The notes under the pieces are model-generated. The model saw only the letters and a list, made by a program, of their open reading frames with translations, was not told the origin of the DNA and did not search any database. A stretch of 64,000 nucleotides of DNA, taken from Carettochelys insculpta. Taxonomy: Eukaryota; Chordata; Testudines; Carettochelyidae. The stretch's first letter is position 1. The number at the start of each line of letters is the position of its first letter. Both the position numbers and the translations under genes were made by a program. Below, piece by piece: positions 47,738 to 59,334 of this stretch. Location: the NCBI RefSeq assembly GCF_033958435.1, contig NC_134146.1:30436001-30500000 (forward strand). Direction: 5' to 3'.

Positions 47738-48115
47738 ATGAACTCAGTTAGTAACAGAGAGGTAGCTGGGGTAGTCTGTATCCTAACAAACAAACAAAAA
47801 ACAAGTCATGTAGCACTTTAAAGACTAACAAAATATTTTATTAGGAGATAAGCTTTTGTGGAGCAGACCCACTTCTTCAGTTGTGGAGATGGTGCTGAAA
47901 GTGAATTGGCATGATGGTTTTATAACAGATACACAAACAAGAAATGAAATGAAAACTGACAAATCAGATACATAGGACAGAAGGGGGAGCAAAGTGCGGG
48001 GAGGAAGACAGAGAAAATTACTCTAATAGTTTTACATCAACTAATAAAATATTTTGTTAGTCTTTAAACTACTACATGACTGCTTTTTTGTTTTGTTATG
48101 AACTCAATTAGTTAC
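47738..48115. mobile_element. Short Penelope-like insertion with inverted ends and 18-bp target duplication
   Basis: The element (47756-48097, 342 bp) has PLE 3'-tip sequences facing outwards at both ends: 47804-47844 and the inverse 48041-48081, 41 bp with two mismatches. The flanks are ATGAACTCAGTTAGTAAC (47738-47755) and ATGAACTCAATTAGTTAC (48098-48115), an 18-bp duplication with two mismatches. The centre contains AGCAGACCCACTTCTTCAGT from the PLE end and otherwise unclassified sequence. PLEs often carry inverted pseudo-LTR arrangements, which fits. Confidence 0.75.
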
Positions 48116-51100
48116 CTACATTGTGGTTTTGAGTAATCCAAAGATGGCTACACTTGCCTAATTGAATTCCAGGCTTGCTTTTACAGGTCCCTTATGGCCA
48201 GATTCTAATTTAGTTCAGCTGCATTTTTTCTCATCTTAAATTCACCTTTGGACTATTTTGAGCAGTATACTTACAGTTGTTAATGTGTGCTTTTAAAAAT
48301 AGCTCTTAGAAATTATAAATAGTGGGAAATCGCAATTCCAGGGATGATGTGAAGGGACAATAGAAGCAAAATTATAAATAAGCACTGTACCCAACAAACC
48401 CAAAAATGCATGTTGTGCTTTGTAGACTAATAGTTTGCAAGGCAAATATGTATGTTTTGAGGGGCAATACAGTGTGGAAAAATTGAATGAAATTTCCATG
48501 AAGCAAAATGTTATTGATAAATATTAAATTAATATCAGCTACCCATTCTCACACAACTTTTTTAAAACTCAACAGGAGGCTGTACATAAAATAACTTGTC
48601 TCTTGTAAACATTTGCAGTATTAAAAAGGATAATGCATTCTGTAAAAAATTTAGGGGAGTTAATATTTTGCTAGTGATTTAAAATGTATTGTGACTATAG
48701 TGCAACAATGGATCCAGATTTTTCATGATGCAGTATTTACAATATAACTTGAAGTGCAGTTGCATTGTCTTGTTTATCTAAAGGAGAACAACAAATATAA
48801 TTTTGTCTTAGCTACATTTTTACTAGATGTCATTGCATGATTGATGTATGGTGTCCTCTGGCTGGAAGGATGCTTACATTGAAACTGACAGGTGCCAGAA
48901 GGTTTATTTAAGACAACCTCAGCCTTGTCCTAGTTAGTTTTATAATGTTTGCTTCATGTATGTTCAGCCACTGCATTTCCTGCTCTGGAGCCTTGTGTTA
49001 CACCAATATTACTATCTGTGCTGCCTCAACTACAAATTGGATGAACAGCCAGTGACACTTTTTCAATATTATTACATTAAACCAAGTGGATTTTGATTGA
49101 TAACCTAATATTCAACTAATGCAAAACATCAATCATGGCAAGTATATTAATTATTTAATATTGCAGTCTAATTCAGAAATCGATGTGCTGCATGAGGGGA
49201 AGGGAAACTCACTGTTCCCAGAAGACATAAGACAACAATTTGAAAAAAAACAACTCCCCCTCCCACGAAACGCTGCTATACTCTTGTGTGTTAGTTCGAT
49301 ACAAATCTTTATTCATTTGCCAATAATCTCTTCCCATTTTCCACTTCAGGACCATTTTATCAGGTTTGAGACCTATAATTGAATTAAGTCTGCTTTCAGC
49401 ACAGGGCAAACGGAGTTGCACAAATATTGATGAAGTCATGACAGGGACAGCACGGGAGACAGACCACTAAAGAGGATAGATTTTATACTGTTATCTGGAA
49501 GCTTCCTTCATCAGTGTCTTGGATTCTGTTTCTCAGTAAATTGAGCTCATTAGGACCTTTACTACCACAAAAATATGCAAAGCTTCATTTCTATCTCAAT
49601 AATATATGATCTTGTATAGGAACTTTTGATTATAAAAATAGTGAAGAAAAATCCAACTTTTTCTGTGACTTCATTTAAGATGAATTTAAAGAAAATAAGT
49701 ATCCTTAGTATAGTTAATGGAAACTGTCAAAATTATAAATTAATGCTTCAGTTTCATATTGAAGAGCCTAACATTATTAACATCAAATAATTCAAGGAAA
49801 GGAATACAGAATTAGCTTTGTATATTAACATTTGTGTTTTTCTGTGAGATTACTGTAATGTCAAATGCTAGTAAATATAAAATGCTGTAAGTAAAAGGAG
49901 ATTGCATAATTACTTGAGTGTTAAAAGGTAACATGAGGTGTATTAAAATCACATTTCTTTCAGTATTTTTATATTGTAATTCTTTAAGCTCGTATAATTA
50001 TATTTTTCTAGTTAGCAAAATAATAGAGAGGGCAGGTATTTCTCATTGTTTACCATCTCAAATGAGGATTTTTTTTCCCATTTGTGTTTTTATATATTTG
50101 AACAATTGTTGAAAAAGAACATTCTACACATAGGTAACTCTTGTGTGACCCAGGAATTAAGTGCCTGGGGTGTCATTTTTTCTTGTTTCTGACATTACCG
50201 GGAAAGGAAAATTATGTTTGGATACAGATTTTAAAGAAGAAACTGGCTGTCATCATTGTTGTTTTTTGGAAATGCTGGAGAGAAAGCACCTTATCGTGTT
50301 CAGTTCAGTCAGCTGGGCAAATTGTTTACCTTTGTCCAGCTTGGCACAACTAGCGCTGTATCTGAGCACAGAAATATGCATTAGGGATTAAGTTTTCAGT
50401 CTAAATTTTCCTTGCCTCTTTGGTCCTTTTTTGCAAGTTTCCAATATTTGTTTTTTGTTGTCTGCAATAGAGTTTTGCAGATCTGGGTGCCTGGGTTAAA
50501 CAATTTTAAGGAAAGTGAAATTTTGGAGTTTAAGTAGATTGATCGTTTTGGCTTTAATGAGATTTTGTCTTTTCCCTTGTACTTTTAATAGTCAAGTTGT
50601 AAAAAGTTAATAACTTTAGAAAGACAACCAACAATGTACATGATTTTCTTTTGACATTATTGTGTTAAACAGAAATCACTATAGACAAGGGTTTAGCAAC
50701 TATTTACAACTTCTGTTCTTGTGTTGCAGGGAGTCTGGAAACATCAAAACTGGATTAGAACATCTGGTAAGTTCTAATTTTCTCTTGAACATTTGCATCA
50801 TCTTTGATATCTGCATTCCAAATGAACACTTTTTGAATAAGCTTTAAATACCTTGAATTGAGAAAGTCAATCATTTCCCAGAGGGTCAGCTTATTATTAT
50901 CTGAAGGCACTTCCATTTTCATTTATCTTATCATTTCAAGGGAATTTTAATTTTTTTTAAATTACTTTTTTTGATGTAGAGATGAAATAAAATGGACTGC
51001 AATCCTTGGATTGATTGATTGCCTCAATTATAAACGAAAATTGTTTGGTGTTGGCTTTCTGGCATATCCTGATCTAAAAACAACAAACTTGTGCATTTTT

Positions 51101-52365
51101 AAAAAAAATCAGATATTGCGTGCATAAATATGGTATGTTTTAGTAATTCAAAGTGTTTGAAACAAGTGCGCAGCTTTGGTTTTTTCTGCTATCTTTTCCT
51201 TATGAATAATGTATCAATTTAAATTCCATTCAGTGGTACAATATAAAATAATAAATGAGATGCCAAACATTTTTGGTTTAAGTAAACTTATTCAAACCAC
51301 AAGTGAAAGCCATACATAGTTAGCATTAAAAACCAATCAGTTGATCAAAACTGAAAATGAAGTATTATTACAAGTACAGAATTCATCCAGATTAGTATAT
51401 TCATGTCAGTAATTATCAGAACATTAAGCATTTCATCTAAAGGGATCTTTTTAAGTTATGGGCTACGTGATGGTTCCGTCCAAATATTCAATGGTACACA
51501 CACTTGTCTAAATATAATGTGAGAACTTTTGAGATTTAAGTCTTCATTTGTGCATATAGAAATTGATTTATGCTGTTGAACTGTTATCACTGCCCTGTGC
51601 AAGTAATTTTTAGTAGTTGCCCATCATTGCCTCATGTATTTTCACATCCTTAAAATAGGAGACCATTTAGGAAAGTGTGAGATTCGTAGAGGTTGTTGTA
51701 CAAAACTCTTCCTGTGTATTTCCAAAAGATTAGAGGACAGTTGTCTTCCCACCCAAATTTTAAAGAAAGTGTTGACAAGAGCTCTATCTCTACTAGTATT
51801 CTGAATCTGCACAAAATTGAACTAGTTGGGTGTCTAAATATTACAGTAGTTGAGAAGTGCATCTTGCATGCTAGTTGAAGCTCTAATTAAATGGGTTCAG
51901 AGGCCTCTTCTAATGCATTATAAAGATGCTGTTGTCCTGACAGATGACGATGGCTAGTACTTTTTTCTAAATTTGGAATAGTATGATAGTTGCAGATGGT
52001 GGTATGATTTATAATGTCACTTCAAGCGATCAGGGTAAGAGAGGAGAGGATAAATGGTTTTGTAGGAGTTTCTGAAACACTGGCCTGCTTCACTGGCACA
52101 AACACTGTACTTTGCCTTTCTAGACTTCTGTGCCCTTTTCCAGAGTCTGATTTGCCTCGTATACCCTAAGTTTCATTTCTCTTAAAAACTGCTTGCTTAG
52201 AAAATAAACATTAAATACAATAGTGTCATAACATACTATTATTAAAAATGCTTATTTTCTCATTTTTCATGTAATTATAAATCAATGAGCCTACAAACAT
52301 TGCACATACAACTCAATGTATAGAGTAGTATAAACAAGTCATTGTCTCTACGAAATTTTAGTTTG
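48116..52365. other. Unique AT-rich non-coding DNA with one exon-like segment
   Basis: No repeats were recognised over about 4.2 kb. The only gene-like signal is the candidate small exon at 50730-50766, annotated separately. Confidence 0.4.
50730..50766 (+). other. Candidate 37-bp exon
   Basis: A pyrimidine-rich tract ending TTCTGTTCTTGTGTTGCAG precedes the segment, and GTAAGT follows it directly. Both are good matches to mammalian-type splice consensus. One frame reads ESGNIKTGLEHL without a stop. 37 bp is not a multiple of three, so it would change phase. No protein was recognised. Such pairs occur by chance in 64 kb, so this is only a lead. Confidence 0.2.
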
Positions 52366-52495
52366 TGTGGACTTCTCTAGTGCCTTCTATGTAGCCTGTT
52401 GATAAACTTGGCAAATGACTGGATGAGTTGATGTATCCCTAGGAAAGACCTCTGTGTACCTTGTGGTACATGAATCCCTGGCTGAGAACCATTGC
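52366..52495. mobile_element. hAT-type transposon end fragment
   Basis: The segment ends GAATCCCTGGCTGAGAACCA followed by TTGC, a decayed form of the GTACCCCTGGTTGAGAACCACTG end common to some hAT miniature elements. The matching left terminus was not found. The preceding sequence (CTAGTGCCTTCTATGTAGCC) seems part of the same relic. Confidence 0.4.
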
Positions 52496-52881
52496 TCTTG
52501 TATTATGTGGTAAATTCACTGGAAAGCTCTCAGCATCAAAGTTCATTGATATAAATACACACCATATCTTTGAAGAAAAGCCTGTTTTCATGACATACAT
52601 TTATTCTCTTTTGCTTCTGTAAAGGAATTGACAAGCCTACATACTTAATTAGGAACTCTAATGGTTTTGGGAAAACTGCTATTGTACATGCATCTGCAAA
52701 TATCTAAACTGATTTTGCATGTTATATAGAGATTTGTACTATGGAGGAAAAGCAGTATTCATGCTAAAAAGGGTTTTACATCCTAAAAATATGGTCAGGA
52801 AACTTTGTGCAAACCTACTTATTTGACCTCCAGCAGATCTGTAGGTACGTTCTCAGGAAAAATTAGTAATTTAACTATAGC

Positions 52882-53356
52882 CAGGGCCCTACCAAATTCA
52901 CAGTCTCTTTTGTTTAGATTTGTTATCATAGGATTTAAGAAATAGCAGGTGGCTTCTGGCCAGGAGCTCAGCTTTGAAGGCAGAGCCACTAGCAGCAGGC
53001 AGAAATAAGAATGGCATTGTATGGTATTGCCACCCTTACTTCTGCAATGCTGCTGGCAGGGCGTTGCCTTCAGATCTGAGCTCCTGGCCAACAGCCATTG
53101 CTCTCTGGTTGCCCCCTTCTGAAGGCATCACAGAAATAAGTGTGACAATGCCGCAACTCCCTAAAATAACCTTGTGGAAACTCCCTGCCCCTGCCACAAC
53201 TCCCTTTTGGGTCATGACCCCCCAATTAGACAATTGTTGCTGCTCCCTCATGAAATCTGTACAGTATAAGGTAAAAACATACAAAATTTCATGGGGGAGA
53301 CCAGATTTCACAGTCCTTGCTGCATTTTTCATGGCCATGAATTTGGTAGGGCCCTA
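52882..53356. mobile_element. 475-bp hAT-type MITE with target duplication
   Basis: The termini CAGGGCCCTACCAAATTCA (52882) and TGAATTTGGTAGGGCCCTA (ending 53356) are inverted repeats. The flanks ACTATAGC (52874-52881) and ATTATAGC (53357-53364) are an 8-bp duplication with one mismatch, as expected for hAT. Inside is a long foldback: GGCCAGGAGCTCAG at 52957 pairs with CTGAGCTCCTGGCC ending at 53093, with homology running about 60 bp per arm. No transposase is present. The overlapping frames here result from the symmetry and are not genes. Confidence 0.8.
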
Positions 53357-53517
53357 ATTATAGCAAACATACCCTGCTGTTTTGAGGGTTTTTTTTAAAT
53401 TTAATTTCTGGAGGCCTGTAAGGGAATCACTCCCCATGTTTTTTGTATTGATCAGACGTTCTTTTGTCCTTTGCCTTTCAAAAAGGAAAAGGCATGCCTG
53501 TTAGTTATAAAGTAATC

Positions 53518-53690
53518 CAGTGGTTCACAAACTTTTCAGTAACATGGCACACTTCAATGTGACAAACAATTCTGTGGCAAACCCGCTTTTTTCAGCTGAA
53601 CTGATTGCTCATAAACACCACATTTACTTACATTTACTATGGTTACAGTCTTACTAGAAAGGTTTGCAACGTAGTAGTGCATACAAGCTA
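53518..53690. mobile_element. Possible hAT terminal fragment
   Basis: CAGTGGTTCACAAACTTTTC is a typical hAT (Charlie-like) left terminus, followed by ACATGGCACACTTCAATGTG. No right terminus was found within a few kilobases. Confidence 0.35.
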
Positions 53691-53869
53691 AACAAGGATC
53701 AAATACATGAATGCTTCAAATCCACCACAGAGTACAAGGTCTTAGACAGTGAGCACAGAGACACTTTCAAAATCTGCTCAACGCCAACTTAGGAATGTTG
53801 AGCAAATGAGTAATCACTAAAAGCAGATTCCCCTCCCTGTCGACCATTGGAGCCAGGATGTGGCATTTA

Positions 53870-54850
53870 AACTGAATGCCAACTCCAGCAGGCTCCCTCC
53901 CTCCCTCCCTCCCTCCTTGCCCCAGCAGGAGTGGGGATAGGCTCTCTGCCAGCTCATTCAGACCAGGAAGCAGCATTTCCCAGAGCCTGCTTTTTCCCTC
54001 CGCCCCACAGACAAGCTGCAGTCTAGGGGGTACTGGATGTGGGAGGCAGCCTCCAGAGCCTGGCCAATCCCTGGAGCACCCCACCAAACAGTCTACAGGA
54101 TGGAGGGGGCTGCTGGAGGCTGGGGCTAGCCCTCAAAGGGCTGCCTCACCCCCCTCAGTCAGTGCAGGTCTGGGAGGGTGGGGGGAACCAGGTCAGTAGG
54201 AGCTCACAGAGCACTGCCCGAAGCCCAGCTGGCTGGAGGGTGAGGAGCCCAGTACACCAATCAAAGGCCCCCTGGAGAAGCTGCAGGCCTGGGGCAGGGG
54301 CAGTGGCAGGCACGCAGCATCAGGTCCCTCCCTCCCAGGAGAAGCTGCTGGATGGGGAGCAAAGCTCTGCCCCTCTCGGGAGGTACAGCTGGATGGGGAG
54401 TTAAATTCCAGCCTGCTGGAAAAAATTGCTGTTGCAGCAGCACCACTCTCACCACAATGGATGGTCCCAGTAAACCCTGCCCCCCACCTCCTAGGTCCCT
54501 TCCCTAACTCCTGCACCTCCCACCCTTTGCTCCCCTATGGGCTTCACCTGCCTCCCTCACTAGGAGGTAATGAGCAATTCTGGCATGGGTTGTAGGACTC
54601 CAGAGAATCAGGGAGTGGTTGCGCAGCTTGCAAATGGCAGGAAGTGCTGGTTTTCCCTTCAAAGTGTTGCTTCTTTCCAGCTGCTGGCTGCTGGATCATC
54701 CTCTGCTTCTCTACAGTCCTCTGGTCAGCACTTGTACTACTCACCAACATCTGTGACTCTTGTCTGCTCCCCTGACACCAGGGGCATGGCATCCAAAAAT
54801 GTCAGGCACCAATGGGTCCACGCACCTCTTCCTATCCCTGTTCTGTGGTA
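53870..54850. other. GC-rich block without CpG enrichment
   Basis: About 1 kb of GC-rich, CCCTCC/CAGGAG-type sequence in an otherwise AT-rich region, starting with a CCCT tandem (53888-53916). CpG dinucleotides are scarce, so it does not look like a promoter CpG island. Frames on both strands overlap and resemble low-complexity products. The block may be the interior of an unrecognised repeat, perhaps linked to the hAT end at 53518. Confidence 0.4.
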
Positions 54851-56949
54851 AACAAGTCATTTAACAGAGATTTACCCATTCCAGATATGTATTCTCAGTT
54901 TCTGAATTTACTGTGCTAGTCTTCAGGACTTTAGATTAAAATTTGCTTTAAAAATATTTCATTTGCTGAAGTTTATAAAATTACATCTCTAATAAGAGTC
55001 AGGCTGCCATGGGGATAGGGGCACCAGTTTAATAGTACCATGTACTATACTACTCAATAAATCCAAAGGATGTCCCTGCCTGAGGCTGCATATGAGCTTT
55101 TTGTGTGTGCAGATGTTCGTCAGTCAGATGATTGTAACTTGGGGCGTGTCTGTACCCTCTTGCTAGCTAGCCTCTAGCTTTGCAGCTGACTGAATTACGT
55201 GCAGTATACTATCTTTCACAGACATATGTAAAAATATACAAGTAATCATGTGAAAATATTTTGTAATTTAAAAAGCAGCTTTTGTCATGAATTGGAGAAA
55301 AGCATTGTTTTAGACTTCTCCCACACAAATAAGATGGTTACTTGTGTCAATACGATGTATTGAGGTGCAAGCTTCAGTCAAATTAAAGATGCCCCTCTCA
55401 GTGATCTTCTTAGGGAGCGTGACAGAAATATTCCCTACCCCGATGGGAAATGCCCTCCAGTATACCTGCTAATACAGATTTAGGAATGTCCGTAAAGGGC
55501 TGAACACTTCTGAGGCCTAAGGAATTTGGCTTAATAGAATTAAAAAAGTGAATGAGAAATAGAAAAATCTGTACTTATGCCTTTTTAAGTAAGAGAATTA
55601 AATATACATGGTCAATTTATTTAAAACATTGAAATTGTAAATTTATAAATTATTTTCTAAGTTACAAAACAAAATCAGTTATAGAAACTTTAGAACAGAA
55701 AGTGACTAGATAATCATTGGAACACTTAATGGTCCTGTTTTCTAATAGTTATGCTAAAAAAGAAATATGGAGCCTATGAGTGTTTGTTTTTTTTTCCCCA
55801 ACAGAGAGCACATTTGTGCCTTGGGTGACATTTCAGGATGATGACCTGCTTGTTCTTGTGGTCAGGCAATACAGCCTGACTATTGAAAGTGTTGACGTGC
55901 ACCTTGTCATTAATAGCTTGTTAAGCCCATCGGTAACTTGCATGCATATACTTACTACCTGCCTGCCATATGTGTACTCTTGCTGTATACTAATCAATAA
56001 CTAGCAACAGTGGTGATAAGTTCTTCTCAGGCTGGCAAGATGGACTTTTTCATGGCTATACAAATAAAACAGTTGTTCAGTATTTACAGTTATAGTCAAA
56101 GAGCTGTTAGGTTAGATGACAACTGAGATAACTCAGTTCTGCTCAGAGTTGAGATTGAAATTGTTGCTGTGGCTTTGATTAAAAAAATCAAACTATTTAG
56201 ATATGTGTATTGAACTTCAGTTTTTTGCTTAGTGATGTTTTGCTCCTAACTTAACCTTTTTTATAACTCCATGCTAATTGCAAACTCTGAAAGTGTGACT
56301 CACTCACTCCCTTTATGACCAGGCACCATCTGGTATTTCTTTCATGGGAGATGTGGTGGTATTTGCACACCGCATCCCATAATGGGAGAATAGTGTGGGG
56401 GGGCGGTTGAACATTATGGTGTAAATCTGGGTGATCTACTTTGAGCATGGCCAATAAGTCAGGAAGAGCAGGACTTCTACTCATAGACTGGTGTTGACCC
56501 TTCCCATCCTCACGTAGCTTCATCGCAGGAGGGAATACATGTAGCTGCTTTTAAAAGTTTTTTATTTTCATTTCAAAGTTACCAGAAACTCTGTATAGTC
56601 CTTAAACTGAAGAGAGACTTACAGATTTAGATACTGCTAAGGTGAGAGCCTGATTTCTTCTTCCTGGATATTTAGAATTATTTTGTCATGATCAAAAAAC
56701 ACTAGTATGTTATTGGCATGTCTTATTGACAATATAGGAGATATAGTCTCTAAGATGAACATATGCAGTGCTTGTATCTGTAGGACATAAATCTATATGA
56801 AAAAATGCAGATTCTCTAGATGTCTGATAAAATCAAGTCCCTTATGTTTGATCGGATTTCAAAATACAAAAATAATCACACTTAGAGTAATGTTTTTAAT
56901 TTTGATTATCTAAATTTATTGAATGTATGAAAAGACTTGGCCTTTAGTC
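54851..56949. other. Unique AT-rich non-coding DNA with one exon-like segment
   Basis: No repeats were recognised. At 55805-55932 a 128-bp segment is preceded by a strong pyrimidine tract and CAACAG and followed by GTAACT. One frame is open (STFVPWVTFQDDDLLVLVV), but no family was recognised. Confidence 0.35.
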
Positions 56950-56951
56950 TA

Positions 56952-57808
56952 CAGTAAGCCCTTGATTGTATGGACCCTGATTTAGTGGACTTTGGGAACA
57001 ATGGACGTCTGCCAGCTCCCCGTTGTTCCCCAAGTCCATTTAACTGGGGCCTGTAAAATCCTAAATCCAGCTCCCCACCCCCCGCAAAAAACTAAAGTGA
57101 CTTACACAAGCCTCTGGAGCTGCCACTGCTGAACCCTCCACTGTGGCCTGGACTGCTCCCATGTGCTTCTCCCACCAGGGGTGGGGCATGTTGCTGCCAG
57201 ATGGCACTAGTGTATGTGCCCCACCCTGTGGCGTCAGGCTCTGGCGGCTCCAGCCTCACCCACTGGTAGGAGCCACTCTAGCAGCGGCAGGCTCCAGCTG
57301 CAGTGAGCCAGCTGTTCAGCTGCACAGTGATGGGGGCCTCTCCAGCTCCGTATGGTGGTGGGCTTCAGCCATAGTGGGCCAGCCAAGTTGGCAGCGGGAC
57401 TGCTCTAGCCCCATGCGATGGCAGACTTCAGCAGCTCCAACTGTGGTGGACCAGCAGCTCCAGCCGTGCAGTGACGGATTCCGGCGGCTCCAGCTGTGGT
57501 GGGCCAGCCACTCCAGCTGTGTGGTGGTGGGATCCAGCTGCAACAGGCTGGCTGCTTCAGCCATGCGGCGGTGGAGCTGCATCAGCCCTGCATGGCGGTA
57601 GGCTCCAGGTGCTCCAGCCCCTTGCAGTGGTGACCCCTGTGGCTCCTCCAATGGCAGCAGCTCTGGTGAATTGTCAGGATTGTTTGCGGGGAGGTGATTG
57701 GGGCAGTCTGGTGGGGGTGTGGGGGCAGTAAGCCCTCGTATTTAACAGACTTCTGGGTGTAACTGACACCCCTCCTCCCTATTAGTCCATTAAATCAAGG
57801 GTTTATGG
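56952..57808. mobile_element. Tigger/pogo-like non-autonomous element
   Basis: The left end CAGTAAGCCCTTGATTGTAT and the inverse right end (ATTAAATCAAGGGTTTATGG) are imperfect inverted repeats flanked by TA (56950-56951 and 57809-57810). CAGT-AGCCCT-GATT-like ends and a TA duplication are those of pogo/Tigger elements. A second CAGTAAGCCC copy at 57726 lies close to the right end, so the right end itself is a small inverted pair. The interior (57130-57690) is GC-rich and built of diverged GGTGGGCCAGC and AGCTCCAGCTG repeats. No transposase is present. Confidence 0.65.
57140..57690. repeat. Diverged GC-rich tandem repeats inside the Tigger-like element
   Basis: Repeated segments such as GTGGTGGGC-CAGCC, GGCAGCGG and GGCGGCTCCAGC recur at irregular intervals of about 50-70 bp. 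The long frames here (up to 152 codons) are low-complexity artefacts. Confidence 0.5.
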
Positions 57809-57810
57809 TA

Positions 57811-58825
57811 GTTTAGTATTTTTCAACTCATTAAAGGCATGAAGCTGTTCAGTATCACTGCTCATCATGTTATGAATCATGTTCACAGGACTTCTTGGAC
57901 TCAGTAGTATAACTGTACAAAGGAAGATTAGTTTTAACTCTGGATGTCTTTGTTTTGTATTCACTTGATCTACCTTAGAGACCTCTTCAGAGAACATGTG
58001 TGCTGTTAATTATTCAATGCATGACATTCTACTTCTCTTGTGGCTTGATCCAATGTCCAGTGAATTCATTGGTACACTTTCCATTGGTTGAATCAGCTTT
58101 CATTCAGATGATGATGGTGATGATGCAACCAGTGTCCTAGAACAATTAAATGAGTTGCTAGCTCTCCTAATACTTGTGTTAATTAATTATCTCTTGCCAC
58201 TCTTCACATGAATAGTGATGTTAAATCTAGCACCCTAATTAAACTTTATACAAGCAAATTATATTCTGTTAGCTTGACATCCCCTTCAGTTGATGAAGAC
58301 CAGGGCTCTGAAAATTTTGTTGCAGCAGCTTTTTATAGAAGATTGGGGTTTTGATTGAAATACATCTTTTGTGAGAAATGTCTGTTTTCCACATATAAAT
58401 AACTTTTTATTGAAAATAACTTAATACACAAACCCTGAGAAATATCTGCCTGGAAATCTTTTTGCTCCTGTGCTTCATGGGACTTATAGTTTGGGTGCCT
58501 CATTTTGATCCTCCTTTTCTGTGGACTGGATTCCCTGGTTGGACTTGTATCTTTCAAGATGCATCATGCTTCAGTCTCAGAAACAGGTAGATATGGTGTA
58601 TTATGGTGGAGGTACTCTGGCCTGGAAACTTGGACTTTAGAGGAGAATTGGTATATGGGGCAGCCAGACTACAACCCTATTAAGCGTTCAGGTTTTATTT
58701 GTAGCTAAAAATGTTCTGGTTAAGGTGAACAATTTGAACCAAAAAATCGAAATTTTCTGTGGGGTGGGAGGATGGACTAGCATTGTAAATAGGGTATTCT
58801 TTTCATCTTATAAACTGATATAGAA
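57811..58825. other. Unique AT-rich non-coding DNA
   Basis: No gene or repeat was recognised. Confidence 0.4.
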
Positions 58826-58835
58826 TTGTACTGTG

Positions 58836-58923
58836 ACAGAGAGAGAGCTGTGTTAGTCTGTATACTATCAAAACAAAAAAGCAGTCCAGTAGCACTTTAA
58901 AGACTAACAAAATAGTTTACTAG
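58836..58923 (-). mobile_element. 88-bp Penelope-like element insertion
   Basis: AGCTGTGTTAGTCTGTATAC, AAAGCAGTCCAGTAGCACTT and TAAAGACTAACAAAATAGTT are the inverse of the PLE 3' tip. The flanks TTGTACTGTG (58826-58835) and TTGTATTGTG (58924-58933) form a 10-bp duplication with one mismatch. It is a very short 5'-truncated copy. Confidence 0.75.
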
Positions 58924-58933
58924 TTGTATTGTG

Positions 58934-59334
58934 CACAATATGTGAATATTAAAATTTTTGAAAATTTCTAAACATTATAAATGACAGTTTCTTATCTAAA
59001 AGTATTCCAGTGAACTTTGGAGGAATTCTTTAGACCTTGTCTCAGGAGATAAAGTGGAATTTATCTTAGAACTGAAAATTAATGATAGCTCAGGTACAGG
59101 TGATCATGTCTTGATCACATTTTAATGTGCTCACAGAATACAGTCTGTATCAGTAGTATATACTTAATGCTTTAATGGTGTTCAACTTCACAAACCTATA
59201 AGCATTTATCTTCCAAATGATCTGGGAGGAAGAATTTAATTAGAAAAATATTAATCATAATTGGAAATCATTTAAAAACACTTTGAGAGCCTTGTGAAGC
59301 CACAATCCTACATTTCAGAAAGGCCAGACTGTTT
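58934..59334. other. Unique AT-rich non-coding DNA
   Basis: Nothing was recognised. Confidence 0.4.

Noticed and set aside
53876..54516. GC-rich block considered as a CpG island or first exon
   Set aside because: CpG is scarce, frames are low complexity on both strands, and no promoter or splice context is evident.
57143..57651. Long frames on both strands of the GC-rich block
   Set aside because: They are low-complexity products of tandem repeats inside a Tigger-like element, open on several frames at once.
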